Source: Ricinus communis (lineage: Eukaryota > Streptophyta > Magnoliopsida > Malpighiales > Euphorbiaceae). From it: 64,000 bases of DNA. Below, in pieces: positions 13,706 to 25,921 of the stretch. Location of the stretch: positions 2,232,001 through 2,296,000 of the forward strand of contig NC_063258.1 of the NCBI RefSeq assembly GCF_019578655.1. The letters run 5' to 3'. A program made the translations under genes and the position numbers. The notes beneath the pieces are model-generated. The model saw only the letters and a program-made list of their open reading frames with translations, was not told the origin of the DNA and searched no databases. The number at the start of each line of letters is the position of its first letter. The first letter of the stretch is position 1.

Positions 13706-13730
13706 AGACATAGACAGAGATTTGTTATAT

Positions 13731-13740
13731 TATTTATATA
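13731..13740 (-). promoter_or_regulatory. TATA box of the GT14 gene promoter
   Basis: On the minus strand this reads TATATAAATA, a good plant TATA box. It sits about 30 bases upstream of the GA/CT-rich leader. No other convincing promoter signal lies between here and the coding exon. Confidence 0.6.
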
Positions 13741-13889
13741 TTTGTTATATGTAAGTGATGGTTTTGATTTTGATTTTTGTAGACGATTCGTTCTTGTGCT
13801 GCTTTGTGGGTCTTTTTCTTCTTTCAGCGAGAGAGAAAGCGAGAGTGCGTGTATGCATTTGTGTCAATAATAATATAATAATAGTAACC

Positions 13890-14342
13890 AATAATGTTCA
13901 ATTTGACCCTGAATTTTATGATAGGTTTAATTTGACTCTCAATAATTTTTTAGGTTAATTTAATTTAAAATGCTTTTTATTTTAACTTAATTTGCTTTTA
14001 TGAGAGACTGAAAATCAATTTTTTCAAGAAAATAATAGCATTAGACTAAAAATAATTTATTAATTCTTCAAAAATCTGTTTTATTATTTAAATTAATTTA
14101 ATTATATATTTTCAAAAATAACAATTTTTTATTCATTTTAATAACTAATATATTTTAGATAAATATTAAAAAAATTATTTTTATAAATATTAGATGAAAT
14201 TTTTGATTTACTAATTCTAAAAGTATTACTTTCGAAGATCTGATTCTAACAAAATAAAATACTGGACTAAATTGATTTAAAAAATAAAAGAACATGTACT
14301 AAATTTGATTGTAAACTTTTAGGGACTACATTGAACTTTATT
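13890..14342. mobile_element. Possible MITE-like element with imperfect inverted ends
   Basis: The left end contains GTTCAATTTGACCCT and a second AATTTGACTCT. The complement of the right end contains GTTCAATGTAGTCCCT and AATTTAGTAC. The block is non-coding, AT-rich and bordered by AATAAT-type simple sequence on both sides. The pairing is weak, so this could be a chance or very old structure. Confidence 0.35.
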
Positions 14343-15713
14343 TCTATTAATAATAATAATAATGATGACATAAGCAGTCGTTTCTTTGGCACTGTTTCAA
14401 ACAGAAAAACAGAAGCATTTTCAGCGGCGAACTGAAAATTTTCGTTTTTTAATCTTTTCTGAACTTTTAACTTCAAACGGATAAATGATATGCTCTTTTC
14501 ACACTAGAAGCGCGTGCGATCTATTTCCCGCATGATAATTTTATATGCAAAAGTATTTTTAATATATACATATTAATTTTATTTCTCATCTATTATTATT
14601 AATTAATAAAATTATAAATAAAAATATATTAACAGATAATATAATATCTATCAACACATTTTACTACTTTATAAATAGTTACTTTTATCATATAATAAAA
14701 TTTATATATTATTACATCCTTAATAAACTTAATAAATAATTATACTTTAATTAAATTTATATAGAATTATAAACTATTTATATTTATTTTAATAAAATGA
14801 TAATTATAATACTAAACTTTTAATATGTATTTTATTTAATTATATTCACTAAGAATATTGTTAACAAAATAACTTATTTTTGTTGAATAACTGTTTTTAT
14901 TTATTTTAATAGAATGTTAATAATTATGTAAGAAAAAATATTAAAATAAAATATTTATTTTAGCAAATTAAAAATATGAGAAAATTTAATATGCTAGTTT
15001 CAATATTTTTTAGAAATTTTAATATTTCAAAAGTAATCTGATTATAGTTAAATAAAAAGCAAGATTTTTTCTTTTGAAAAAAATAATAAAGAAGAAAAGA
15101 ATTTTAAATCTCATGATAAAAAGAAATGAAAAATATAATATAAAATATTAAATTGTAAATAAAAATTAAAAGGATCTAAACGATATTTCTTCATAAGTTG
15201 TTTGATATTTTTATTAAATTCATTAATAATAAGTAAAAGTGTTTGAATTCAAAATATCTTAAAATCTTTATTTATATTATATTTAGATTTATAATAAAAT
15301 ATAATAATAAAACTCAATTAGTTTATATTATGCTCAGTTTAAATTTATACTATATTCAACTTAAGATATATTTTAATGTATAATTAATTTAATATATAGA
15401 AAAATATGGACCACTTGAAGTAATTCACTTGCAATAATCCTATTAATAAGGTACAATAATAATAATGAACATAAAAATTAAATAATCAATGAAATAAAAT
15501 TAAAAGTATCTTATCTTTTCTGAACTTTTATTTTCAATTTTTTCAAAAATATATACTGAGCTATTTTAATTCCAAAATAAGTATATATAATGTGATATAA
15601 TTATGAGTACTACCTTCAATTATATTCTAATATTTAGCAATCAAAATATTGTTTTGATGTATAATATTTAAAAGTAAATAATCTTGAAAATAAAAATTAC
15701 AACAATTAGTAAA
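14343..15713. other. AT-rich intergenic DNA upstream of the GT14 gene
   Basis: Almost pure A/T with short poly-A and poly-T runs. No gene or clear element. Positions about 15532-15612 are similar to about 30567-30682 (see findings). Confidence 0.5.
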
Positions 15714-15718
15714 CTTAT

Positions 15719-16926
15719 TGAGGATAAAGCCTATTTAAGTAGTAAATCCCCCTAATAAGTTAAGTATTTCATGTAACAAATAGCAATTAATCCAAATCCA
15801 GAGCTGATTTGGCATTCCACAAAATTGGATTTAAATATTTCTTAAGTGATTAAACCCCTAATTCCTAAGAGGAGGGAGATGAATCTCTTCTCAAATCCAC
15901 TTACTTAGGTCATGCATTAAGATTAAGGAACTATTAAACTAAAGGATCTTGTAGATCTATTTCTAATATCACACAATCAATCCTCAATCCCTAAGATATA
16001 ATCAATTCATAAAAAGTTACATCTAATCAGTTTATGAAAATAAATCTCAATTTAATAAGCCGACTTATCAATTGAAATAGATAATTAAGCAATCAAAGAG
16101 ACAAAACAACTTTTAGAAGAGATTTAATTACATTAACTTTGAATCAATCCATACAAAACAAATTAGGGTTCATCAAAATCCAAATAACAAGAAAATTAAT
16201 TCCTAAACATCACAATAAAGAAATAAAGAATAGGGAAAGAAGATCCTCAAACTATTCATGAAAGAGTGGAGATGAAAATCTTCATCTTCAATCTTCAATC
16301 TTGGAAAGTGATGAAGTAAATGATGTTCTTCCTTGAGAAATAACTAAGCAAACCCTAAAAATGAAAGAAAAATAAAATTTCTAAGTGCTTCTCTCTTTAG
16401 AAATGAAAAAAATAACGAAACTCTCTCTAAACAACCCTAAAAGTTTCTTTAAATAGTATGTTTTTATGATCCACGCGGGGATCACATGGGCACCACACGA
16501 CCGTGTGGCGTATTGAGCTCAAAATCGCTCTTGAGACAATCCTCTATCACACGAGAAGGGCACACGGGCATTGTTCTCTTCCCGTGTCATGTCTTGGACA
16601 ATCTATCATTCTTTGCATCTCACACAGGAAAGCCACACGAATGTGTGCTTCCCGTGTTGTTCATTCCTCCAATCTGCTAATTTTTACACTTTGCACGGGA
16701 AGTCCGCACGGGCAAGTTCTTCCCATGTCGTGCCCGTGTAATTCTCTATTCCTTGATAAACAAGTGCTTCTTGGCTTATTTCTGTATATTTTGATGCCAA
16801 ATCTTCTTGTCATGCAAGCTTACTAAGTACCTAAAAATGACTGAAAACAAACTCTAACATACAAATTAAACTCAATTCAAGGTGAAATCAAGATAAAATA
16901 AGACTCAAAAATAAGTGCTTCTAGCA
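15719..16926 (-). mobile_element. Solo LTR of a gypsy-type element, TSD CTTAT
   Basis: Read on the minus strand this 1208-base block begins TGCTAGAAGCACTTATTTTT and ends CTTTATCCTCA. Perfect five-base direct repeats CTTAT flank it at 15714-15718 and 16927-16931. It contains a TATTTAAAG promoter-like motif on the minus strand near 16450, followed by a TTTAGGGTTT-rich leader as in plant LTR R regions. No primer site or polypurine tract adjoins it, so the internal region has been lost by LTR-LTR recombination. A cluster of CACACGGGCGTG-like motifs lies at 16481-16740, upstream of the promoter. Confidence 0.85.
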
Positions 16927-16931
16927 CTTAT

Positions 16932-17153
16932 TATTTATTCATGGCTGGAAATCCATGTTCACGGCTTGGAAACTTTTCTCTTGAACTTTTTTGTGGTTCC
17001 TTCAAGTTTTAAGGAGGAGATCATTTTTCACGGGCGTGAATATTTTTTACGGCTAGGAAGATCTCCTTCATGGCTTGGAAACTCTCCCAATGAACCCTTA
17101 TGTGGTTTCTTTTGACCTTGAGGAGGAAATATTTTTATGGGCGTGAATATTTC
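16932..17153 (-). mobile_element. Left piece of a split SIRE-like copia LTR (minus strand)
   Basis: This segment carries several TTCACGGGCGTGAA-like motifs (for example at 17025-17042 and 17139-17147). The same motifs recur directly beyond the Athila-like element (27564-27711) and in the copia spacer near 29.6 kb. The Athila-like element is bordered by ATTTC on both sides, so this piece and 27562-27830 were once adjacent. I read them as the 3' LTR of the minus-strand copia element whose coding remnants lie at 28.2-30.57 kb. Confidence 0.6.
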
Positions 17154-18659
17154 TGATAAGCTCAATTTTCAAATATATATTTGAGGCAAATTCTCTTTAC
17201 TTTGAATTATTTTTAGCACAATTTTTTTAATTTAGAACTTAATTTTATCTGATTTGTACTTTGATAGATAAATAGAGCAACTAATTGGAAATAGGCAAAG
17301 AATGAAGAAATAAAGAAGTTGGGAAAGTGAAAGGAAATATGGCTGTTTGAGGGTTTAGAGACTTAAAAACTAGTTCGTGGTTTCGTGAATCGGCCAATTT
17401 TGGAAGCTCGAAGCACTGAATGTAGGAAGAGTTTGGAATTGAAAGTCTCCAGATCAGAAGTGTATTGAGTTTAATTTCATTTACAAAAAGAATCAACCAA
17501 ATTGGTGTTAAAATGAAGAAGATACAAGTTTGCAATTCGGACGACTATGATACGCCCCTTGCAAGTCTGGTTACCCATTGGATCGTTCCTTGAGTCAGCA
17601 GCAAATTTACAAACCGAAGTTCAGTCTGGCCTGGACTAGTCTAGTCTGAACTCGGGAAAACACATTTTTCTAGGTTTTAAGGGTATTATTGAGAAACGTT
17701 GTATATATACAACCCAAATTAACCTTAGCCACGATCATATACCAACATACACAAACACAAACTCATATTTTTTGTCTCATTTTACAAAAACTTTGGAGGA
17801 TTAAATCAAGGTTCAAGGAAGCTCCAAGGAAGAGAAATTCATCATCTTCATTAATAACTTGATCACCATGGGTTTCACTTTATTGGTTTCTTCTTTTCTT
17901 GTTTTAGTTTTCATTTCCATTATGAACTAAACTATTAAATCAAGTGTTGAGGATATGAAATCAACTTGTTAGCTATTCCATGATTCAATATAAATATTCT
18001 TATGGTTTCTTGATGTGTGTGTGTTTTGTTTAAATTGCTTAATGCTTAATTAGAGTTTGGCTATCTCTAAATATTGATTTGTGTAGATTGTTGCTTGATT
18101 GAGAAATGGATTGCAATTTTAACTCATTTAAACATTACCTTTGAATTGCCCATGAGACCTAACAAGTAATTAGGAGATTTATAGGACTATAATGGTTGTG
18201 CTTTACTTTTGTATTTGATTTTCTATGTGCTTCACTTGAGGGGGTTGAGAGAACATTTGGGTGAGGTGCTTGACTATTGGATGCAATAGGATTCATGTGC
18301 TTGAGAGAGACATGATAGTTTTGTTAAAACCTAGCTTCACACACTAGAGAACCATAGGAATTGATTTGATTGGGATAGTTACAAGTTGATGAATTTCCTT
18401 GCACTTGATTATCTACTTTGATTGATACTCCTGCCTCTTTAATTATTTTAATTATTCTTGTTGTTTATTAGTCTTTAATTTCAATTGCCATAGTTAGTCT
18501 AGTTTTAGTTACTTCCAAATTATTTAAATTTGGTTTGCATAGCTAAATTGAATTTTCTTGAATTATGGATCAATTATCAATCTCTGTAGGACGATACTCA
18601 TTCTCATCAGTATATTACTTGTAACGATTGTGTCCTCTTGCACATAATAAACACCAAGA
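17154..18659 (+). repeat. 5' LTR of the Athila-like element
   Basis: 1506 bases, with a TATA-type motif TGTATATATAC near 17700. Against the 3' LTR it shows many substitutions and lacks about 148 bases, corresponding to roughly 26273-26419. Confidence 0.9.
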
Positions 18660-18665
18660 AGTTTT

Positions 18666-18683
18666 TGGCCCCGTTGCCGGGGA
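18666..18683 (+). promoter_or_regulatory. Primer-binding site of the Athila-like element
   Basis: TGGCCCCGTTGCCGGGGA lies seven bases inside the 5' LTR. It differs by one base from the TGGCGCCGTTGCCGGGGA site that Athila-group elements use to pair with the 3' end of tRNA-Asp. Confidence 0.85.
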
Positions 18684-18783
18684 TTATTTTGATTGAACAC
18701 ATACTAAAGCTTGATTTGTTTAGACTAGGCTTTATTTTAATTTTTGTTTGTTTTAATTTCTTTCTTATAGATACATTTGTTGC

Positions 18784-19960
18784 ATGATCATAAAGAGTTC
18801 AAGTTCTAGACAACCACTACTACCTTTGGACCTTGAGATTGAAAAATCAAATAAAAGAAAAAGTAAAGAAAGACGTGAACGGTTGATAGAAGAAAGATTA
18901 GTACAAGGAAGAGATATGGATGATCCACCCATTAATAACAATGATGATGAAGTTGTTCAAGATGGAGCAAGATTGCTTAGAGATTTTATTGCACCACCCG
19001 GTAATGGAGGTAGAACTAGCATTCAAAGGCCAACAATTAATGCCAACAACTTTGAAATCAAACCGGCTCTTCTCACAATGGTCAACTTCCTTGAGATATA
19101 TGACACTATTAAAATCAATGGAGCCATGGAGGATGCAGTTCGTCTTTAAATTTCTCCTTTCTCACTTCAAAACAAAGCCAAAGCATGGTCGAATTCTCTT
19201 TCGGAAGGTTTCATTACCACTTCGAATCAATTAGCAAGGGTGTTCTTGTCTAAGTATTTCCCTCATGCCAAGATTGCAAAGCTTAGAAATGATATCTCTA
19301 CCTTTTGTCAACAAGAGGGGGAAACTTTTTATGAGTCTTGGGAGAGATATAAGGAGTTGCTTAGGAAATGTCCTCATCACCAATTGCCTAAGTGGATGAT
19401 TGTACAAACCTTCTATAATGGTTTGGGTGAGCAAGCTAAGTGTACACTTGATGCGGCTACCGGTGGATCTTTAATGACAAAGATAGTTAATGATGCTTAC
19501 AATTTGATTGAGGAGATGGCCACCAACAACTACCAATGGGCTATGGATATGAGTCTTATTAAGAAGCAAACCGGGAAGCTTGAACTTGATCAAATAACTA
19601 CTATCCAAGGACAATTGAGTTCCTTGACCAATCAACTTAAGGTATTGAGTTGCAATGCCGTTGGTTTTAACACAAGCTCTAAAGCTCCTTGTGAATTGTG
19701 AGGAGATGTCACTCATAATATGGTGAATTATTCTTTTAGGAATCCATTTGCTATGAGTTCTAATGAGCAAGTTAACTATGTAGGAGGAGGCTCCCAAGGT
19801 AATGTGCAAGGAAGGCAAGTGAACAACCCCTACTCCATCACTTACAATTCCTAATGGAAAAATCATCCCAACTTTTCTTGGGGAGGTAATCAAGCTCATA
19901 GACCTCAAGCTCCTCCCGGTTCTCAACCCCCTCATCAACAACCTCATCAAGAGGCTTGAA
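18784..19960 (+). pseudogene. Gag pseudogene of the Athila-like element
   Basis: One reading frame starting at ATG 18784 runs through the region but is broken by in-frame stops at 19147 (TAA), 19699 (TGA) and 19852 (TAA). The part from about 19150 to 19500 carries the retrotransposon gag (capsid) core, with SKYFPHAKIAKLRNDI, QQEGETFYESWERYKELL and FYNGL. A Gln/Pro-rich tail with NHPNFSWGG is typical of Athila gag. The family product would form the virus-like particle that packages element RNA. The stops make this copy inactive. Confidence 0.88.
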
Positions 19961-20479
19961 GCTAGACTTGAACAAGTGCCAAAGAACCAATCAGCCTCAA
20001 TCCATAATTTAGAAGTTCAAGTAGGGCAATTGGCTAATGCAATAACCTCTAAAACACAAGGAAGCCTTCCTAGCATAAGTTAACCTAATCCAAAGGAGCA
20101 TTTCAAGGCCGTCACACTAAAAAGTGGCAAGGAGCTTCAAAAACCAACACCTCTAAACCTAAGGAGAAATTACTTGAGCAAGTGGAGGATGGTGAACAAC
20201 CAAAGCAAGATGTGGAGGTTCAAAAAAGCCTCAAGGGCCTACTTCTAAGGTTCCTCAAGCTAATTATCAACCAAAGGTGCCATTTCCACAAAGGCTAAAG
20301 GGAGCTCAACAAGAGGCTAAAAAATCAAGGTTTCTTGATATCTTCAAAAAGCTTCACATAAACATTCCTTTCTTGGAGGCTCTTGCTAACATGCCTATAT
20401 ACACCAAATTTCGTAAGGAGATTGTATCCAACAAAAAGAAACTTGAAGAATTCTAAACAATTGCCTTAATAGAGGAGTG

Positions 20480-20605
20480 TAGTAGCCTTTACTCCTCCAC
20501 TCTTCTAAACAAACTCAAAAATCTAGGGAGTCTTACTATACCTTGCATTGTTGGTGATCATAAATTTTCTAGATGCTTGCTTGATCTAGGTTCAAGTGTT
20601 AATCT
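20480..20605 (+). pseudogene. Aspartic protease remnant (N-terminal part) of the Athila-like element
   Basis: The frame reads IPCIVGDHKFSRCLLDLGSS, the active-site region of Athila-type proteases, here with DLGSS where many relatives have DLGAS. It stops at about 20609, where homology to the family is lost. The protein resumes at about 20870, so the middle of the domain is missing. Confidence 0.7.
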
Positions 20606-20868
20606 GACTTAGTGTATTCTTGATTTATCCACTAGGTCAGTCTGGTTGACTGTTCACGGACTAGCTGTACCTACTATTTTTTTTTGGGTCAGCTACCGAC
20701 TCTTCTCCTCGCTCACTGAACTCCCCCAACCTAGTCTCAGGTCAAGAGATAAGAGCGATGGCATACCAAGAGTCACTCACTTCCATAGTAAAACCTGACC
20801 TGTTGACCTTTTGACTTTTGCGGCAATACGAACGTATTTAAGTAATTGTCGTTCTGTAAGACCATAAT
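20606..20868. other. Foreign segment replacing the middle of the Athila-like protease
   Basis: About 260 bases, richer in G+C than the flanks, with no match in any frame to gypsy protease as I know it. Family homology stops at DLGSSVNL on the left and resumes just before [11 protein letters not shown] on the right. The edges carry similar direct motifs (GGTCAGTCTGGTTGACT and GACCTGTTGACCTTTTGACT). Origin unknown; it may be filler DNA or a small element. Confidence 0.5.
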
Positions 20869-22262
20869 GAAAATGTTGATTGTAAAGTGGACCAGAGTGT
20901 TCCTTTGATCTTAGGACGCCCTTTTATGAATACAAGCAAGGCTTTAGTGGATGTCCATGAGGGGAAGCTTACCTTGAGGGTTGGGGATGAAAGTATTGAT
21001 TTTGATATGTTTAAAGCAGTGAAAAATTTTGATGTTAGGGAGGATGATGTGTGTATAAGAGTGGATGTAGTTGATGATTGTTTAAGGGAGTTTGTGGGTA
21101 GAAGAAAGTGGGAGAGTGAAAAGAAGTTAGAGGAGCTTAAGGATGACCTTGAGAAGATAGAGACACTCACATTTGAACCACTTCCTCTCATCCTTAAAAC
21201 CCACCCCTCCATCTCTTATTCAACCACCACAACTAGAACTTAAAGTACTACCATCCGACCTTCAATATGCCTTCATGGGAGAAAATGAGACACTACCTCT
21301 CATTCTTGGTACTGATTTAAGTGAAAAAGAAAAGAAGATAGTGGTAGATCGAATTAGGAAGAGGGGTAGAATCATAGGCTATCAAGTCTCGGATATAAAT
21401 GGGATTAGTCCTACCAGTTGTCAACATAAGATCTTGATGGAGGATGCTGCAAAGTCTAGGGTGGAAGCTCAAAGGAGAATTAATATGAACATGCAAGAAG
21501 TTATGAGAAAAGAAGTCATAAAGCTCATAGATGCCGAAATAATCTATCCTATCTCGGATAGTACTTGGATGAGTCCTATCCAATGTGTTCCAAAGAAAGG
21601 TGGCATGCAACTTTTGGAAAATGATGATGGGAAGCAATGATCTACTAGACTAGTAGTAGGATGGAGAGTTTGTATTAATTATAGAAGGTTGAACTCCACT
21701 ACTAGGAAGGATCACTTCCCTCTTCTTTTCATTGATTAAATGCTTAAGAGAGTGGCAGGACATGCTTATTGTTGCTCTCTAGATGGTTTTTCGGGGTATC
21801 TTCAAATTCCAATTGCCTCGGAGATCAACATAAGACCACTTTTACTTGTCCCTATGGCACTTTTGCCTATAGGAGGATGACATTTGGTCTTTGTAATGCA
21901 CCTGCCACTTTTCAAAGGTGCATGATGGCTGTATTCTCCGATATGGTAGAAAAATGCATGGGGATTTTCATGGATGACTTTACCATTTATGGAGACTCTT
22001 TTAAAGAGTTCCTAGACAACTTGGACAAGGTGCTTGAAAAGTGTGAGAAGTATGACTTGGTGTTGAATTGGAAAAAATGCCATTTCATGGTCAAGGAAGG
22101 CATTGTCTTCCGTCATAAAATATCATTTAGAGGCATTGAAGTTGATAGAGCCAAGGTGGAAGTCATTGAGAAACTACCATATCCCACCACGGTGAAGGCA
22201 ATTAGAAGTTATGCCGGGTTCTATAGAAGATTCATCAAAGACTTCTCCTTAATTGTAAAGCC
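20869..22262 (+). pseudogene. Protease C-terminus and reverse transcriptase pseudogene of the Athila-like element
   Basis: [15 protein letters not shown] marks the end of the protease domain. RT follows with the conserved region IYPISDSTWMSPIQCVPKKG, then YGTFAYRRMTFGLCNAPATF and the catalytic FMDD (about 21967-21981), then LNWKKCHFMV and FYRRFIKDFS. The frame changes between 21241 and 21800, a TGA lies at 21638 and a TAA at 21737. RT copies element RNA into DNA. Catalytic aspartates remain but the frame is destroyed. Confidence 0.88.
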
Positions 22263-22770
22263 GTGTGCAATCTTTTAGGAAAAGATGTACCATTTGACTT
22301 TGATGAAGCATGTGTGAAGGGATTTGACACTTTGCAAAAAGCTTTGACAACCGCTCCGATCATCACCACACCGAATTATTCATTTCTATTTGAACTCATG
22401 TGTGATGCTAGTAACTATGCTTTGGGAGTTGTTCTTGGCCAAAGAAAAGACAAGCTTTTTAGAGTGGTCGCTTATGCAAGCAAAACTCTCACACCAACTT
22501 AAATCAATTATGCCACCACAGAAAAGGAGATGCTTGCAATTGTCTTTGGATCTAGTTTAGCCTTATTTAATTGGTTCCAAAGTGATTGTGTATACTGATC
22601 ACTCGGCAATCAAGTATCTAATGGCCAAGAAAGATTCCAAGCCTAGACTAATTCGTTGGGTGTTACTCTTTAGGAATCCAATCTTGAGATCAAAGACAAG
22701 AAGGGCTCGGAGAACATGGTGGTGGATTATCTTTCTAAGCTACCATGAATGACGGATTCAGGGTTGGTAA
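22263..22770 (+). pseudogene. RNase H pseudogene of the Athila-like element
   Basis: The sequence PFDFDEACVKGFDTL begins the RT-RNase H connection in a new frame, showing a frameshift at about 22262. CDASNYALGVVLGQ is the first conserved RNase H block and YASKTLTPT follows. A TAA at 22500 and a further frameshift near 22575 break the rest. Confidence 0.83.
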
Positions 22771-22838
22771 GTGGTGAAATTAATGAAAAGTTCCTCGATA
22801 AATCTCTAATGCCTGTTGAAGTAAGTATCCCTTAGTAT

Positions 22839-23738
22839 GTGAATATTATGAACTATTTGGCTTATGGAATTTTGCCTCGTAATTATAGTCATCAACAAAA
22901 GAAAAGGTTAAAGCATGATTGTAGATATTTCATTTGGGATGAACCTTTCCTTTCCAAGTGTTGCAAAGATGGCATAATTCGTAGGTGTGTTCCACATGAG
23001 GAACTGCATAGCATCCTTAGTCATTGTCATGGGTTGTCTTATGGTGGTCATTTTAGTTCTTCTAGGACCATTGCTAAAGTGCTTGAATGTGGTTTTTATT
23101 GGCCTACCATGTTTAAAGATTGTAGGGATTTTGTGAATAAATGTGATCAATGCTAAAAGACCGGTAATATTTCCCGTAGGAATGAGATGCCCTTAAATAG
23201 CATTTTAGAAGTTGAGATTTTTTATGTTTGGGGTATTGATTTTATGGGTCCTTTTCCTTCTTCATTTGGGCATAAGTATATTATTGTTGCAGTTGACTAT
23301 GTTTCAAAATGGGTGGAGGCAATTGCTTACCCTCACAATGATGCTAAAACCATCATTTAGTTCCTTAAGAAGTTGTTTACCACTTTTGGGACTCCTAGAG
23401 CCATAATTAGTAATGGTGGTACTCACTTTAGAAACAAACCATTTAAGACCTTGCTTGCAAAATATGGTGTGCATCATAGGATATCAACTCCTTACCACCC
23501 ACAAACAAGTAGGCAAGTAGAGATTTCCAATAGGGAGCTTAGGCAATTTTACAAAAAAATGGTTAATGCCTCTAGAAAGGATTGGTCTAGGAAGCTAGAT
23601 GCTTTTTGGGCTTATAGAACCACATCTAAAACTCCCATTGCTATGTCTCCATATAGGCTTGTTTTTGGTAAAGCATGCCACTTACCTCTTGAGCTTGAGC
23701 ACAAGGCCTTTTGGGCTATTAAATTTTTTAAATTTTGA
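22839..23738 (+). pseudogene. Integrase pseudogene of the Athila-like element
   Basis: An HHCC zinc-binding region (HCHGLSYGGH ... FVNKCDQC) ends in TAA at 23154. The catalytic core has WGIDFMGPF (first Asp), then IISNGGTHF. Asparagine occupies the position of the second catalytic aspartate (codon 23412-23414) where relatives have ISDGG. The glutamate region reads [18 protein letters not shown]. Loss of the second Asp and the stops (also TAG near 23358) make integration by this copy impossible. Confidence 0.87.
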
Positions 23739-24110
23739 TTCTAAGTGTGTAGGTGACAAAAGGATGCTTCAACTTGATGAATTGGATGAAATCCAATTTC
23801 AAGCATATGAGAATGCAAAGTTGTATAAGGAGAGGACTAAAAGATGGCATGATGCTCATATTCAAAGGAAAGAGTTTCATGAAGGATAACAAGTACTTTT
23901 TTTCAATTCAAGATTGAAACTCTTTCCCAAAAAGCTTAAATCAAGGTGGACGGGTCCTTTCAAGGTATCTCATGTTTTTCCTCATGGAATGGTGGAACTT
24001 GAGAATTCAAGTGGTGAAAAATTCAAGGTCAATGGCCAAAGACTTAAGGTGTATCATGGAGGAGATGTTAAGAAGATTGCATCTTCTTTATATATTGATG
24101 TGGTCAAGGA
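23739..24110 (+). pseudogene. Integrase C-terminal extension of the Athila-like element
   Basis: Frameshifted after 23730. It carries [20 protein letters not shown], then [20 protein letters not shown] and RLKVYHGG, the usual end of the Athila pol protein. TAA at 23887 separates two pieces. Beyond RLKVYHGG I see no envelope-like reading frame. Confidence 0.8.
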
Positions 24111-25921
24111 ACCCAACTTTGGAAAAGTCGAGCTAATGACTATAAACAAGCGCTTGTTGAAAGGCAACTCAACTATGATTTCATTTTATGCTTTTTATTT
24201 TCTCAGTTTTCTTTATTTGATTTTTGTTGATTTTCTGTTTACTTTGTTATTTTTGTGTTTGTGGATGAGCTAGGTACCCATTTTCCTTATTTTCCAATGA
24301 GGCAATAAGAAGATTCATCACTTGAGGGAGTTTCATTTATCCTTAACCTCTTTAAATTTCCGCTCTTGTGTGTTTTATTGTTGCATTTACATTAAGGACA
24401 ATGTAAAATTCATGTGTGGGGGAGGGATTTAAATTGTTTAAGATTTTGTGAAACTTTCTCTAAAATTTTTCAAATTTTGTGTTGCCAAAATAATTCATAC
24501 TAAAAAGAATTCTTTTTTTACAAAATGATATTTCAGTCTTGTCTAAAAGCAACCAAACTTGAATCCATTTCAATTGATTATGCTTGACATTTGGTTAACT
24601 TAATCCGAGTAAGTGTTTTTTTTATGTGTTTGTGTATCTTTATATATGTAAATTTAAGTCACTTTAATTGGAGGTTTACTTTGAGCTATTTGTTGAGTAA
24701 GAACTTGTATAGATTAATTCCCATTTTGCATTGGAGGGAAATCCTTTAGATTGTTGCTTGAGTTTAAATGCATATACACTAAACCATTTTGTGAGGATTT
24801 TGAGCCTTGAGCATCATTACATTGCTCTATATTTATTTGTTTATTGTGTGTTGTAATTCATAGTGTAATTCTTCTAGAACTTGCTTCGTGATACATGTTG
24901 AGACCGCATCTAGAGTAAGATGGAACAAGATGATTAGGGCACTTAGTTTAACCACTTTTCACAAAAATCTTTAAAAGACTACCTTTCTCAATCCCCATTT
25001 TAGGATAACCATTTTGAGCCTTTAACCCATTTCTTTGTTCACCATAATAATTAGCTCGTTAACCTTGTTCTTGTTTATCCTTGTATTTTTGCACCCTAAG
25101 GACTAATGATTGAATCATGCTTTTACTTGAAGTTCACTTGATGTTATCTCCTTTGTGAATTTTAATAATTTGTATTTCCTTATCTGCATGAGAAAAAATG
25201 AAAAGAAAAAAAAAATTGAAAGAAAAAAAAGTATATAAAAAAGTGAGTTGTGTTAAGAATAAACGGGATGGAGCATAAAATGCACTCGATATGGTTAATT
25301 ATTTTTATTTTATCTTTTTTGTGATTAATTTGGTAGGAACCTTGTGATTAATTTTATCTTGTGAACTTCATGTGCTCATAAAGAGAAATTCTTAGTCTTT
25401 TTTTTAGCCTAAAAACCATTTTCCTATCTCCAACCTTAACCCCATTTCAACCATAAATAAAGACCCTTTGATTATTGTGTTTTATTTCTATTTAGGTGGT
25501 GGAGATTTGATTTAGGAGCAAGCCTATGTAAGGATTATTCTATTGATTTGACTCGAGAGACTCTTCAAAAAAAAATTTCCCAAACATTTAGAGTGCTTAG
25601 AGTGAATCCAATTGTGAGGGTACTGAGTTTTTGCCTTTCAATTCAATCAATGCATTTAGATGGTTTTCTTGTTATGCTATTTTAGGAATTCTTTCTATGA
25701 TTTTTCTTTACTTATAGTAATTTATATCTTGCCTTCAATGATTGGTTTGAGTTTCTAAAAAAAATGTTTTATACAAGTTAAGTTTTGAATAAAATTTTGC
25801 TTATATTTTGTTAGTATTGCATTTTTAGGTGTGATTATTTATGTTGGATGAAAGTTTGTATTTTGCAAATTGATCTTTTCTTTTGCTTGAGGACAAGCAA
25901 ATGCTTAAGCGTGGATGAGTT
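24111..25921 (+). other. Non-coding 3' region of the Athila-like element with degenerate polypurine tract
   Basis: No conserved protein. A TGTGTGGGGGAGGGA purine tract lies at about 24413-24427. Just before the 3' LTR the sequence GAGGACAAGCAAATGCTTAA is followed by GCGTGGATGAGT, where relatives have a G-rich polypurine tract, so the tract has mutated. Confidence 0.65.

Noticed and set aside
13755..13958. Plus-strand frame of 67 codons beside the promoter
   Set aside because: It is short and hydrophobic, starts in the promoter region of the minus-strand gene and runs into the AT-rich MITE-like block. It shows no conserved feature.
16481..16740. Possible CRISPR-like array because of repeated short GC motifs
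   Set aside because: Units are unequal, imperfect, partly palindromic and unevenly spaced, in a eukaryotic LTR. No repeat-spacer structure exists.
16486..16826. Two plus-strand frames over the CACACGGGCGTG cluster
   Set aside because: They fall inside the solo LTR at 15719-16926, which is on the other strand, and arise from the GC-rich motif cluster.
18920..19234. Second plus-strand frame over the gag region
   Set aside because: The frame starting at 18784 carries the gag motifs; this one is its shadow.
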